DNA from: Metellina segmentata
Taxonomy: Eukaryota; Arthropoda; Arachnida; Araneae; Tetragnathidae
Reading direction: 5' to 3'
Length of the DNA: 64,000 nt
Assembly (NCBI GenBank): GCA_947359465.1
Contig: CANAIC010000110.1
Span: 62,001-126,000 of the forward strand
The position numbers were made by a program, and so were the translations under genes. Positions within the stretch are counted from its first letter, which is position 1. Every line of letters begins with the position of its first letter. Under the pieces are notes generated by a model. That model ran no database searches. It was not told the DNA's origin and saw only the letters and a list, made by a program, of their open reading frames with translations. Positions 27,715 to 38,898 of this stretch are shown here, one piece after another.

Positions 27715-28226
27715 TTACTGACTTGCAAAAGCTAAACCTACCCGTCGACAATTTACTCCGACAGATCACGCAATCGTTGCAGGAAACGTTGAAGCCACTT
27801 TGCATGCCCCATCCTTTCAAACCTACGTTCCAGAATTGTGTGTCGTTGGAACTCGTTCAAAACTCTAAAGTGAAGGAGGCTGCTCGAACATACATTTATC
27901 GTCTCATGACTGAAAAGGAAAAGTATGGCTATTTGTACTATTTGCTGAATCAGAAAATGATGATTCCTCTCGACGTGAGGTTTAACGGACAATTTGGAAT
28001 CGAATGCAAACGCTATGACCAAGTCGTTCAAGTGATTGACGACCTCACTGAAGAATTTAACTGCAAGGATACACAAATCTATGAGGTGACGCGACTCGAA
28101 CTCTTGTATTTCTTTTTACTTATTATAAACCCCCACCTGAATTGGATAACTGTAGACTTTTTAGTGGGTGGTGCAAGGGGGCATGCTCACTTGATTGGAA
28201 ATCCCGCTAGATTGGTCAAGAAATAA
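27711..28226 (+). CDS. Hypothetical protein, paralog of 54205-54741
   Basis: 171 aa, starting in the ATGA overlap with PIF-5. Shared blocks with the minus-strand protein: E-x-YG-x-LY, a long polar region, LY-F-x2-L-x-NP, then W-x4-D-x-L and a glycine-rich G-x-LIG end. No known family. Since one copy is coupled to PIF-5 and the other to the D5 gene, they may act at different places. Confidence 0.75.
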   Translation: MITDLQKLNLPVDNLLRQITQSLQETLKPLCMPHPFKPTFQNCVSLELVQNSKVKEAARTYIYRLMTEKEKYGYLYYLLNQKMMIPLDVRFNGQFGIECKRYDQVVQVIDDLTEEFNCKDTQIYEVTRLELLYFFLLIINPHLNWITVDFLVGGARGHAHLIGNPARLVKK

Positions 28227-28329
28227 TTATTAAAAGATATATCAAAGGTAATTCGCTTCTCTTATGCTCTTGGATACAGGTATAGGAAACGTCACTTGTC
28301 GAGAAAGGTAAAGGTTAAAAATTGAGATT

Positions 28330-28349
28330 AAAAAAAAAAAAAAAAAAAA

Positions 28350-28404
<55 letters not shown>
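28330..28404. repeat. A-run/T-run palindrome 16
   Basis: Between 27711-28226 and 28433. About 100 bases to the left (28227-28329) hold no recognised gene. Confidence 0.95.
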
Positions 28405-28407
<3 letters not shown>

Positions 28408-28419
28408 CTCCACCAGGGG

Positions 28420-28426
28420 AATAAAG
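28420..28426 (+). promoter_or_regulatory. AATAAAG start-proximal element
   Basis: Six bases before ATG 28433. Confidence 0.45.
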
Positions 28427-28432
28427 AAGACA

Positions 28433-30037
28433 ATGAACTTTCAAAAGTACGGCCACGTCTACAGCAAGTTCCACGGTTGTACAGATTTTCGAATCGAGCA
28501 TGATATGGTGGTACTCCAATTTTCCGACATGGAGTATGAAAATTGGTTTGTCTCACGATTTCATGACAACGACAAAGTGTACGTTACCGACAAACACCCT
28601 TTCGTGCAAGCTATTGAGCTTCATCTCAAGAAATCTCCGACGTCTTCTTCCGTCTTTTGCAAACAAGACTCTTGGACCATTCTGATGGGAAAGGAACGCG
28701 TCGTGATGCCAATGCCCAATGCAACTGCCACGTTCTGCCTTTATGCCACTCCGTTTTTCGTTCGAGACCCGAACGTTGTGACCAATTACCTACAAGCATT
28801 CTCTCGACCTGCGAGCGATAACGTCTTTGTCTACAAAAACATGATACTTTATTTAGATGGGTATGACTTACCATATCCAGGTGGATGTTACTTTGACCCA
28901 CCCAAGACCAATTCACCTCTCCTCTACCGAATTTGCTTCCTGACAAATGAGCCACTCGAACGGGTCGTCGGGATAGCCAACGAATGGAAGACGCGTCGAG
29001 ACATACACACGTTACCGTTCTTGACGCAAGACGCGGTCGCTCGTCCAAATTTCATCGACTTTAAACCCGTTCAAAGTTTGGAGTTGAACGACGTAGCTTT
29101 CAAAACCACAGGTACTATCCAGAAACGTCACAGTTTAATTCGACCTGAATGCTTTCTCCAAGATGTGATTTCGTCTTTTCTTCGATTGGGTGGTACGAGC
29201 GCAGAAAATCTCGGCCTCGTCATTGAATGGCCGATTCGAATCGCGTTCGAAGGAGCTCGCCAAGACCCTGTGGAAAACAAAAAGTTTGTGTGCATTGCGG
29301 TGAATGGGGATCGTCCTTCTACAGTCCTGCAAATTTTTCATCCTTACGACAGGTACATGGTGTTCAATACGGTCCCTGCGACTCCTTGGAGTAGCATCTT
29401 GTTCAATTCCGAATACATGCAAGTTCCTCGAGACATTGAAAAGGTGTCTGTCAATTCGGTAGTCATTGGGTTTCTTTACCGAAATGGGTTCTTTTGCCTG
29501 AGTAAGCCTTTATTCGAAGGTCGCCCATGTCCAGAGACGCAAAGCAACTTACGAAGCGTCTTTTCTCTGGTGTATGACTTACGAGGCTTGCAAATCATTG
29601 AAACATTCCGGTTTAACAAAACGCTTTCTCTACATCGTGTTTCTGTACCAGAAGTGGATTACGATGCTTGGTGTCTGACGACCGCCGATGAATTACACCC
29701 ATATCCAAAGCAGTTCAAACTACCTCCTCTCGTTCAAGACTGGATTGATTTTTATGAATTACACTCTTTTACCAAAATAGACGAACAAGTGGACGGGAAG
29801 TTGGTGCGATTGGCATTGGTCCTTGCACGTCACAAGATTTGTTTTCGGGCTACTATCGATTCTACCGACAAGAGTATGATTAAAAAGAACCAAGTTATAC
29901 TCACGAAAAACGATATCGAGCTTCGAATGGGTGAGAAGGCAGTACATTTCGTCAATAGCGCCAGGCTGGAGGAAAGTCGCTTTCAAAGGCAAGTTGGTAA
30001 TGAAGACGACGAATCAAGAGGGTGCACAATCATGTAA
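28433..30037 (+). CDS. Unidentified 534-aa protein with C-terminal CaaX-like box
   Basis: A large protein predicted to be mostly beta-strand, preceded by AATAAAG. No family was recognised. Its size is near that of double jelly-roll capsid proteins, but none of the motifs I know for those is evident. It ends in CTIM, which fits a CaaX prenylation signal with methionine in the last place (farnesyl type). If prenylated, it would be a membrane-attached protein, arguing against a capsid role. Confidence 0.8.
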   Translation: MNFQKYGHVYSKFHGCTDFRIEHDMVVLQFSDMEYENWFVSRFHDNDKVYVTDKHPFVQAIELHLKKSPTSSSVFCKQDSWTILMGKERVVMPMPNATATFCLYATPFFVRDPNVVTNYLQAFSRPASDNVFVYKNMILYLDGYDLPYPGGCYFDPPKTNSPLLYRICFLTNEPLERVVGIANEWKTRRDIHTLPFLTQDAVARPNFIDFKPVQSLELNDVAFKTTGTIQKRHSLIRPECFLQDVISSFLRLGGTSAENLGLVIEWPIRIAFEGARQDPVENKKFVCIAVNGDRPSTVLQIFHPYDRYMVFNTVPATPWSSILFNSEYMQVPRDIEKVSVNSVVIGFLYRNGFFCLSKPLFEGRPCPETQSNLRSVFSLVYDLRGLQIIETFRFNKTLSLHRVSVPEVDYDAWCLTTADELHPYPKQFKLPPLVQDWIDFYELHSFTKIDEQVDGKLVRLALVLARHKICFRATIDSTDKSMIKKNQVILTKNDIELRMGEKAVHFVNSARLEESRFQRQVGNEDDESRGCTIM

Positions 30038-30074
30038 AAATTGTAGCAAAGAAATATCGTACGACCCCCCAAAA

Positions 30075-30160
30075 AATATTTTATCTCGAGGTGAAAGTCA
30101 ATGACGAATAATTTGAATTTAAAAAGAAAATATTTTGATGTCGACGGTTTGGAAGTGCAG
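30075..30160 (+). pseudogene. Broken gene fragment related to 58098-58193
   Basis: On the + strand, ATTTTATCTCGAGGTGAAAG and AATATTTTGATGTCGACGG match the reverse complement of 58103-58162 closely. The left part could read YLEVKV and the right part KYFDVDG, but they are separated by a stop and are not in one frame. A remnant of the same lost gene or a spreading repeat. Confidence 0.5.
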
Positions 30161-30161
30161 A

Positions 30162-30251
<90 letters not shown>

Positions 30252-30286
30252 TCTGCACTTCCAAACCGTCGACATCAAAATATTTT
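30127..30286. repeat. Perfect inverted repeat with 40-bp arms around palindrome 17
   Basis: 30127-30166 is the exact reverse complement of 30247-30286. Between them lie an A-run (30167-30211) and a T-run (30212-30246). Confidence 0.95.
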
Positions 30287-30375
30287 TTAATATAAATTTC
30301 TGCACAAAGTTCTAGATTCATTCAGTGTGAAGGTTGAGCACTCTCGGTCAACATCTTTGGAAAAGTAAAGTCTTC

Positions 30376-30603
30376 ATGGGCCATCAATCGTTTCTCCACT
30401 CAATTTTTGGGAGCAAGTATCAATCGCACGTACCCTACATCCAGGCAATCCATCTCTACTGCCTATTCGTCGTTACGCTCGTCATCACCTTGTGTGCTTA
30501 TGCGATACAGTATTCTTCCTACAAGTTGAATCAGACCTTTCAAGATCGCGTGCACGCACTCAGAGCCAAATATGCCACGTCTCAACGTACCGAAGATGAC
30601 TAG
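30376..30603 (+). CDS. Small membrane protein, 75 aa
   Basis: Starts at ATG 30376. One hydrophobic helix at about residues 24-45 between a histidine-rich N-terminus and a charged tail. The 3' end overlaps the Rpb2 gene by up to 32 bases. The upstream leader has TTCAGTG, then GGTTGAGCACTC, as at 4468. No family was recognised. Confidence 0.55.
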   Translation: MGHQSFLHSIFGSKYQSHVPYIQAIHLYCLFVVTLVITLCAYAIQYSSYKLNQTFQDRVHALRAKYATSQRTEDD

Positions 30604-33253
30604 TTCCATTTTGGAAAATTACGATATTCACGTCGACAATTTTTGCAAGTTTCTCTCCGATCGTCTCCACTGCAACTTGATTTACGAGGGGCCTTTAGAT
30701 GGACGCGATCACATCTTACTCGGGAAAACCTACGCGTGCTCTGTCCAATTTAAATCACCCAACAAGACCCTCCGCGACGTGTTTCCAGTCATGATTTGCT
30801 CTCGCCTCGACAGAGCCATTCGGCATGGCGGTATTCGAACGTTCGATAGATTTGGAGTTCCAGACGTGCAAGACAAGCCCTTTGCGGAATTGGATATCGG
30901 CCGTGGCTTTTTTCTCGTTCGAGGATTTTTACGCCACCTCCCTTATTTCTACACCAACGATTCGACCAACACGCATCTCGTGGGCAAACGCATGGTTCGC
31001 GTCTACGCATACGACTCGGACGATCGAGGCAAAGAACTCTCCTACTACACGAACGATACCAAGACCAAGAAACGAGGGGATCTCGTCGTCGTTCTCAACA
31101 ATGGAAACGAAAGCGTCCGGGGCGTGCAAGAGTTTTTCGACCAATGCCCTCATCCGGTCGATCCCATCCCTTACATGACCGAAATTTACCACCAGGACCG
31201 ATTCGACATTGACGATTTGTCCAACAAAGTCGTCGTGAGTCCAGGCCACTTGTTTGTCAAGCTCTTTGTAAAGTACTTGTACGTACCCCTGCGCGATAAA
31301 AACTGGCCCCTCGTCAAGTCCAAACACGCGCTCGTCGTCAAATCAATCGAGACGGGGACCCTCTTGCACGTGCTGTCGCGCAAAACGCTCTATCACAAGG
31401 AGGGTAGCTCTGCAGGTAAAATGACGCACGTGCCTCGCGAGTCGCATCGAGAATTGGGTGCGAATGGAGAAGTGTTTATCGAAAAAAACTCGACGTGTTA
31501 CCGAGAAGTATCCACCCAGACGTATCCACTCAACCCTTTCCTCTTGCAGATGATTGTGCGGCAAACGTCGCACAAAGTCAAACAAGGTTCGCTCAAAGCC
31601 TTCCACACCAGCTACCCGGGCTTCTTGTGCATTCTCGGATGCTTCGAAACGAAAAACGTGGGACGCACGACCATGATGGTGCGCGATACGGTCGTCTCGA
31701 CCCTGGACGATTTGGATCCCGCCTCTGACGGTGGCGTATGGTCTCTCTTGGATTTGCAAGTGCTCAAGTCGTCCTCGTTCCACGTCGTCGTGAACGAAGC
31801 CTGCGTGCCCGTCACCCAAGACTCTTTCGAGCGCCTCGATCTACTTCAACTCAAGCAACGTCTCGTGCACGTGGAATGTTTTCGACGTGATAAATTTATT
31901 CTCGTTCGCTACAAGACGGGACTCTTGTACAAGCGCTTGCCAGGCACAGACGTCTGGGTGACGTGTCGCGATGAACTTTTTTGGTCCGAGAGCTTGTTGG
32001 GTCTCCCGGACAAGGACTCGGTGGTCGAGAGATTCGGTTACGACTACATTACGAGCTACTTGATCGACATGAATCCAAATTTCGCCCACGATTCCTTTAC
32101 AAAAGTCATTGCGTCGTTCAACTCGCTCAAGAACGCGGTGCTCGCAATGGATTCCAAGTACGCCATGTACTTTATGGACACGGTGACGGCCTACGCGATG
32201 AAAATGACGCCATACCACGAAAAGCTGATGGAGACGGAACCGGACGGCGTCTCTCCGCATTTCGCAATGTACGTGCCTAGCGTGAAGGTGGCTTACATGA
32301 GCTTTCAAGGCTGTACCCAAGAGGATTGCATCGTTCGCCGCAAAGACGTGGACGCCTTCGATTGCTGTCAGTTTTATTCGGTTCGTGCAAAGATCGAAGC
32401 GGACGGTCCTTGCGTGTTTCATCCTACGCACGGCGATGCTGACGATACGGCTTTCGTGGGCACTCTCGTCAATCACGGAGACGGCGAAATCAAGGTCGAA
32501 TCGTATTCCATTCATTTACGCGCGACCCCCGTTTCCAAAAAAGTGTGCCATTTACATTTCCAAAAGAGTCCTTTTCGCGTGGTGCAACACTTTTTAAAAG
32601 GTAACGTGTTGAGCTTGAGCGTCGAGCAGGAGCACCGCACACAAACGGGGGACAAACTGTCGAGCTTCCACGGTCAAAAGGGTGTGATGATGGTCGTCGA
32701 CAAAGTGCCTCTTTTGAACGAAACCATCTACCCAGACCTCATCGTCAACCCTTACAGCATGTTTCGGATGACGATCGGGCAAATTTTGGAAGGGTTCGAC
32801 GCGGGTTTCATCATGGACGCCGACACGGTTCGCAACACCGACGGAGAATGGGTCGAGGGCGCGAGGTGTCTCATCGCCCAAACGAAATACTTTACGATTC
32901 GTTATTTCAGTCGCGACCATTACTATGCCCCCACGAAATGGGCCATGGACAAGCTATTGGACCAAGCCGTGAGAGGTCGGCAGCGTAACGGTGGAATGCG
33001 TTTCAGCTACATGGAACAAATGAACGGATTCATTGGCAATGGACTTGCAGCCTGCTTGGAAGAAAAGTATTTCGAACATGGCGATCGCGTTCCAATGAAT
33101 TCGGATCCAACGAGACCCATTCCGAAATCGGTTTCGTTGGTCCGACAAGACGCTCGATTTTTTAAATGCGACATTGATTTCGAGACTGAACCGAGCGTGA
33201 TGGAAGACTCTGAAACGGAATGGAGTGAATCTACCCTAAAGAGAAAAAGGTGA
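30572..33253 (+). CDS. rpb2: DNA-directed RNA polymerase second-largest subunit (Rpb2-like)
   Basis: 893 aa. Signature near residue 693: GDKLSSFHGQKG, then a PDLIVNPYSM-x-RMTIGQ stretch (active-site hybrid-binding domain), and GRQRNGGMRFSYME near 803, the clamp/anchor region. The N-terminus has RHGGIRTFDRFGVPD followed by GRGFFLVRG. Shorter than cellular Rpb2 (about 1100-1200), so lobe or protrusion regions are reduced. ATG 30572 or 30596 could be the start. With the Rpb1-like protein it forms the viral transcriptase. Confidence 0.95.
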   Translation: MPRLNVPKMTSSILENYDIHVDNFCKFLSDRLHCNLIYEGPLDGRDHILLGKTYACSVQFKSPNKTLRDVFPVMICSRLDRAIRHGGIRTFDRFGVPDVQDKPFAELDIGRGFFLVRGFLRHLPYFYTNDSTNTHLVGKRMVRVYAYDSDDRGKELSYYTNDTKTKKRGDLVVVLNNGNESVRGVQEFFDQCPHPVDPIPYMTEIYHQDRFDIDDLSNKVVVSPGHLFVKLFVKYLYVPLRDKNWPLVKSKHALVVKSIETGTLLHVLSRKTLYHKEGSSAGKMTHVPRESHRELGANGEVFIEKNSTCYREVSTQTYPLNPFLLQMIVRQTSHKVKQGSLKAFHTSYPGFLCILGCFETKNVGRTTMMVRDTVVSTLDDLDPASDGGVWSLLDLQVLKSSSFHVVVNEACVPVTQDSFERLDLLQLKQRLVHVECFRRDKFILVRYKTGLLYKRLPGTDVWVTCRDELFWSESLLGLPDKDSVVERFGYDYITSYLIDMNPNFAHDSFTKVIASFNSLKNAVLAMDSKYAMYFMDTVTAYAMKMTPYHEKLMETEPDGVSPHFAMYVPSVKVAYMSFQGCTQEDCIVRRKDVDAFDCCQFYSVRAKIEADGPCVFHPTHGDADDTAFVGTLVNHGDGEIKVESYSIHLRATPVSKKVCHLHFQKSPFRVVQHFLKGNVLSLSVEQEHRTQTGDKLSSFHGQKGVMMVVDKVPLLNETIYPDLIVNPYSMFRMTIGQILEGFDAGFIMDADTVRNTDGEWVEGARCLIAQTKYFTIRYFSRDHYYAPTKWAMDKLLDQAVRGRQRNGGMRFSYMEQMNGFIGNGLAACLEEKYFEHGDRVPMNSDPTRPIPKSVSLVRQDARFFKCDIDFETEPSVMEDSETEWSESTLKRKR

Positions 33254-33625
33254 AAATGCGTAAGAACAGTGTGACGCGGTGTATTTGCAAGAAAAGTTTA
33301 AAAAAACGAAAATTTTACTTTTTAAAAAATTGGCGCTTTTGCAAACGGTTTTTAAAAAGTATGGGCCGGTTTGACTTTTTAAAAATTTGGTGCGTTTGCA
33401 AGGGGTTTTTAAAAAGTCGAGACCCGTTTTGACTTTTTTAAAAATTTCGACATTTGCACTTTGACTTTTTAAATTTTAGAGCAAGTTAAAAATTTTAACG
33501 TTTATTTTTAAAAAGTCAAAGTGCAAAAGCCGAAATTTTTAAAAAGTCAAAATGACTTTTTAAAAAATTTCAAACAAGAATTTTTTTATGCTCTCATATT
33601 TAAAAAGTGATTTGCTCGACCATTT
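33254..33625. repeat. Region of TTTTTAAAAA palindromes
   Basis: A 370-base AT-rich stretch after Rpb2 with many copies of CTTTTTAAAAA-like short palindromes in both orientations. No convincing gene. A candidate replication origin or the edge of a structural region. Confidence 0.6.
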
Positions 33626-34330
33626 TTGAACTCGACTGCAACACAGCCCTTTTTCGGATGGGTAATGTGTGAGGTGCAAAAAGATGTAAGCGCTCAACTG
33701 TTTTTGAACTCGACTGCAACACAGCCCTTTTTCGTATGGGTAATGTGTGAGGTGCAAAAAGATGTAAGCGCTCAACTGTTTTTGAACTCGACTGCAACAC
33801 AGCCCTTTTTCGTATGGGTAATGTGTGAAGTTCAAAAAGATGTAAGCGCTCAACTGTTTTTGAACTCGACTGCAACACAGCCCTTTTTCGTATGGGTAAT
33901 GTGTGAAGTTCAAAAAGATGTAAGCGCTCAACTGTTTTTGAACTCGAATGCAACACACCCTTTTTCGTATGGGTAATGTGTGAGGTTCAAAAAGATGTAA
34001 GCGCTCAGCTGCTTTTGAGCTCGAGTGCAACAGACCCTTTTTTGTATGGGTAATGTGTGAGGTGCAAAAACCTATAAGCGCTCAAGTATTTTTTGACATC
34101 AAGTGCAACGCACCCCACTTTGGTATGGGTAATGTGTGAGGTGCAAAAACGTATAAGCGCTCCAGTATTTTTTGACATCAAGTGCAACGCACCCCACTTT
34201 GGTATGGGTAATGTGTGAGGTGCAAAAACCTATAAGCGCTCCAGTATTTTTTGACATCAAGTGCAACGCACCCCACTTTGGTATGGGTAATGTGTGAGGT
34301 TCAAAAAGATATAAGCGCTCAAGTATATTT
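33626..34330. repeat. Minisatellite, 77-79 bp unit
   Basis: About nine tandem units marked by AGCGCTC at 33689, 33767, 33845, 33923, 34000, 34077, 34156, 34235 and 34314. Each also has GGGTAATGTGTGA. The left half (units with CTCGACTGCAACACAGCCC) and right half (units with CATCAAGTGCAACGCACCCC) form two sequence types. The 78-base units keep frames open on both strands, but codon content is not protein-like. Stands beside the TTTTTAAAAA region. Confidence 0.9.
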
Positions 34331-34365
34331 TGTGCTGAAAACGTATTTATTCTGTTAAGATGTTG

Positions 34366-34567
<202 letters not shown>

Positions 34568-35038
34568 ATGTCATTTCCAAAGACAACGTCGAAAGAATCA
34601 CAAAGAATAATGTTGCGATGCACCAAATCCTTCTCGCATGCGGTGGAACCGACGCGGTTCACTACCTATGCGGCTGGATATGACTTGTATACACCAGTGG
34701 ACCAAATCATACGTCCGAACGAAACCGTCAAAATCAACACTGGAATTGTTTTCGAGATGCCGTCGCACATCGTCGGCGACGTCAGGGACAAGTCGTCCGT
34801 CGCTACCAAGCGTAATCTGCACGTCTTGGGAGGGATCATCGATTCAGACTACAGGGGTCCCATTTACGTGGTACTGCGTAATTTATCCACCGAACGAGAA
34901 GCAATTTTAACTGCCGGAACACCCATTGCTCAAATATTATTTTATCGTGTTTGGACTCCAAAGCTACAGTGCGTGAAGCACGTCGAACGTAATACGGAGA
35001 GAGGAACGCGAGCGTTTGGGGAAGTAGAGGGGACTTAA
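34568..35038 (+). CDS. dut: dUTP pyrophosphatase (dUTPase)
   Basis: 156 aa from ATG 34568. Trimeric dUTPase motifs: AGYDLYTP (1), RDKSSVA (2; the usual GRSS is DKSS here), GGIIDSDYRG (3), GTPIAQILF (4), and a degenerate motif 5 near RGTRAFGEVEG. Prevents uracil incorporation by hydrolysing dUTP to dUMP. The altered motifs 2 and 5 may lower activity but the substrate-binding motif 3 is intact. Confidence 0.93.
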   Translation: MSFPKTTSKESQRIMLRCTKSFSHAVEPTRFTTYAAGYDLYTPVDQIIRPNETVKINTGIVFEMPSHIVGDVRDKSSVATKRNLHVLGGIIDSDYRGPIYVVLRNLSTEREAILTAGTPIAQILFYRVWTPKLQCVKHVERNTERGTRAFGEVEGT

Positions 35039-35100
35039 ACAGAATTTTCAAAGTCCCCTTTAAATTGATAAGGTAAGAGTTGTACGTGAAAATATTCTTT

Positions 35101-35104
<4 letters not shown>

Positions 35105-35144
<40 letters not shown>

Positions 35145-35166
35145 TTTTTTTTTTTTTTTTTTTTTT
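35105..35166. repeat. A-run/T-run palindrome 19
   Basis: Between the dUTPase and AlkB genes. Confidence 0.95.
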
Positions 35167-35310
35167 GATATATAAACCACTTGGTCTTACAGACGTTACA
35201 TCAACCTGCCACAGCCTGCCTTGTTTCACAGTGTTCGACTTGAAGGACTCTAACAACCGCTTCCACTTCCGTTCGAGTTGGCCCGAGTTTACTTTGGCAT
35301 CTGTGAGAGG
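35167..35310 (+). promoter_or_regulatory. AlkB promoter with TATATAAA
   Basis: GATATATAAACC just after the T-run, then CTTGGTCTTACAG and TTACATCAACCTGCCACAG, paralogous to the dUTPase leader. Confidence 0.55.
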
Positions 35311-35946
35311 ATGACTTCTTGTCCCATTGCAAGTGTAAAGAAAAGTAATAGAGAGGGTGCACAAAATTTTCAGAAATACTGTAAAGATTCTCTATGTTAC
35401 GAGTATGGTAAATTATTTACAGATCTCGATAGTTGGTCATATTTTAATCGATTGGAAACACAAGTAACTTACTTGACAAAAGAAGAAACAGCCATAAAAG
35501 TTTACGGTAAAAAATATAACGTACCTCGAAGAGTTGTAGCATATGGGGACAAAGGAACAAGTTATGCCTTTAGTGGATGTCGTATCGCGGTCAAGCCTTG
35601 GTCTCCTTTATTATTGGAAATAAAGACAATAGTGGAACGATTCGTTGATGCAAGATTTAATTTTGTGTTGGTGAATCGTTATGAAAATGGTAAGGATTGC
35701 ATAGGTGCCCATAAAGACAACGAGAAGGACTTGGATCTAAAAGCACCCATCGCGTCTGTCTCATTTGGAGAGAAAAGACCATTCGTGTTTTCTAGAAAGA
35801 ATTATCAACCAGTCAAACTCGTTTTGGAAAATGGAAGTTTACTTGTGATGAAGTATCCGACCAATCAATTTTGGTTTCACAGCCTACCACGTACGACTGA
35901 ATCAGGTCCAAGAATTAACTTGACGTTTCGTAAAATTTGTGTTTGA
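35311..35946 (+). CDS. alkB: AlkB-like 2-oxoglutarate/Fe(II) dioxygenase
   Basis: 211 aa from ATG 35311. The order NRYENGKDCIGAHKDNE (iron ligands H-x-D near residue 134), a SVSFGEKRPF strand, then FWFHSLP (third ligand) and RINLTFR with two arginines for 2-oxoglutarate gives the ALKBH2/3-type core. It should demethylate alkylated DNA or RNA. Viral AlkBs are known mainly in RNA viruses and a few DNA viruses; here the pairing with dUTPase suggests a nucleic-acid-damage role. Confidence 0.92.
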   Translation: MTSCPIASVKKSNREGAQNFQKYCKDSLCYEYGKLFTDLDSWSYFNRLETQVTYLTKEETAIKVYGKKYNVPRRVVAYGDKGTSYAFSGCRIAVKPWSPLLLEIKTIVERFVDARFNFVLVNRYENGKDCIGAHKDNEKDLDLKAPIASVSFGEKRPFVFSRKNYQPVKLVLENGSLLVMKYPTNQFWFHSLPRTTESGPRINLTFRKICV

Positions 35947-36000
35947 ATCCAAATATATTTTTTTAATGCAAAGTACAAGGTTTTGACAATCGCGAGAAAC

Positions 36001-36466
36001 ATGAAGTGTCATTTGTGTGGTAGGGATATGAACGATCTCAGTCAATGTTGGATACTCGACTGTGAACACGAATTTCATAAACGTTGCTTGGAACTTGTCA
36101 TTCGTCAGAATTTCCAGTTGCTCAAGAAAAGCGGCTGCCCGTTGTGTCAAAAACGAATCGGTAAAAGTGAAGGATTGGCGAGGTTTACCTACAGCGACTC
36201 TGAATCGAGTGATGATGAGAGACAAGATAATCGTAGTGTTGACGAAATTCTTGAATATGAAACGAGTTCCGACGATGACATGAGGTTACAAGGAAAAGAA
36301 TCAGAGGACAGTCAATCGAGCATGTCTGACGATGAGGGGGGGTTACGGAGAAACGAATCAGAGGAGGACCGTGAATCCAACAGTTCTGATGATGAAAACA
36401 TAAGGGTGTTTAGAAATGAACCTGATGAGTATAGTAGATTGAGTTCAGACGAGGGATACTTTACTA

Positions 36467-36471
<5 letters not shown>
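36001..36471 (+). CDS. RING-H2 protein with acidic tail
   Basis: 156 aa from ATG 36001. The RING occupies residues 3-46: CHLC, C-x-H pair (CEHEFH), a cysteine, and CPLC. The tail holds three related acidic segments built on SSDDE-like units. A likely E3 ubiquitin ligase. The TAA is made by the following A-run. The gene lies 54 bases after AlkB without a palindrome, so they may be co-transcribed. Confidence 0.85.

Positions 36472-36550
<79 letters not shown>
36471..36550. repeat. A-run/T-run palindrome 20
   Basis: Between the RING and innexin genes. Confidence 0.95.
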
Positions 36551-36551
<1 letters not shown>

Positions 36552-36564
36552 AAATATATATAAA
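36552..36564 (+). promoter_or_regulatory. TATA box (AAATATATATAAA)
   Basis: Directly after the T-run, about 25 bases before ATG 36589. Confidence 0.45.
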
Positions 36565-36588
36565 GTGATTGTTTGTTAGTTCAACAAA

Positions 36589-37761
<1,173 letters not shown>

Positions 37762-37763
37762 TG

Positions 37764-38636
37764 TTACAATATGGGATCCGTGGTGTCGTATGAGGACCAC
37801 TCAAACTTGTTCTCGATGATACTTTGACAAATAGGGCACCTAATCATCAGCGTAGCACATTGGTCGCAGGCAATGAAATGACGACATGGGACAAATATAA
37901 TTCCTAGTTCCCTAACAAAACAAATTTTGCATGCATGTTCATCTTTAAGTGGGAGTCGTGCAAGTTTTTGAAGGATTTTCGTTTCCGGTACAGGAAATTC
38001 TAAAGTTTGTACGTTTAGGTACAAACCGTTCTTGGAAATCAATGAATATCTCTTTAAAACTTGTAAGTATTTGCAGTTTTTATGAAATTTCTCATGTTCT
38101 TCCATTGGATCGTCGACATCCTTCCAGTTTCCAAGAGATTCTTCACAGTAAAAACACGTTACCACATCCCTGAGACCCGTATAATATAATCCACAAACCG
38201 CCAAACTATAAGGTTCAGGTTTCATCCTGGGCCAATTTTTATAGGTATTAAAACGAGTTTGTAGGTTCCCCATTCTCGGTCGTTTCGGTCTATAGCCGTC
38301 TATTTCAAAAAAATCCATCGCTTCGACGTGTTTAAATTTTACAGCTTTAGCGATTGGAATGTTTCCAACATCATCAAAACTAAGAAAAGGGCATCTTGAA
38401 GTTCTTTTCCAATGTTCCCTTTTTGGGGTTTGTCCAACAATCCAATCCTTTAAGATGAGGTGACAAAAAGCACATTGAACCGCATCACTATATTGTAGGT
38501 AAAAGAACCCAGTCTTTGCTAATTTCGTCGGCTCGATGAAGCTTACTGGCCACTTGTCAGAAAAAGAATTCAACCTGTTACGTTCATGACGCATGGATTC
38601 AAAGTTTGGATTCGTCTTCTCAACAATCTCACACAT
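37764..38636 (-). CDS. iap: Inhibitor of apoptosis protein (2 BIR + RING)
   Basis: 290 aa from ATG 38636 (complement); an in-frame ATG at 38732 lies in the TATA-repeat promoter. Two BIR domains, the first near residues 15-75 (C-x2-C...W...H-x6-C), the second near 120-180 ([11 protein letters not shown], then [10 protein letters not shown]). A C-terminal RING reads CKIC, C-x-H and CPIC. Should bind caspases or IAP antagonists and ubiquitinate them, as in baculovirus IAPs. Probably of arthropod origin. Confidence 0.93.
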   Translation of the reverse strand: MCEIVEKTNPNFESMRHERNRLNSFSDKWPVSFIEPTKLAKTGFFYLQYSDAVQCAFCHLILKDWIVGQTPKREHWKRTSRCPFLSFDDVGNIPIAKAVKFKHVEAMDFFEIDGYRPKRPRMGNLQTRFNTYKNWPRMKPEPYSLAVCGLYYTGLRDVVTCFYCEESLGNWKDVDDPMEEHEKFHKNCKYLQVLKRYSLISKNGLYLNVQTLEFPVPETKILQKLARLPLKDEHACKICFVRELGIIFVPCRHFIACDQCATLMIRCPICQSIIENKFEWSSYDTTDPIL

Positions 38637-38727
38637 TATAATTTTTTTGCCAAATATCCTTTCCTTAGGTCTTGTAGACGATAACTGCTGGTCTTGTGAA
38701 CGGTTATAAAATAATGTTGGAGACACA

Positions 38728-38896
<169 letters not shown>

Positions 38897-38898
38897 AG

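Noticed and set aside
28433..30037. Major capsid protein
   Set aside because: Size and promoter type would fit, but no jelly-roll motif that I know is visible and the CTIM end argues for membrane attachment. Left unidentified.
33560..34187. Open frames on both strands in the minisatellite
   Set aside because: The 78-base unit is divisible by three, so frames stay open by construction. The later units are 77-79 bases and break them, and composition is not protein-like.
33626..34330. CRISPR-like array
   Set aside because: Units are contiguous without unique spacers, and the genome is that of a eukaryotic virus with no cas genes.
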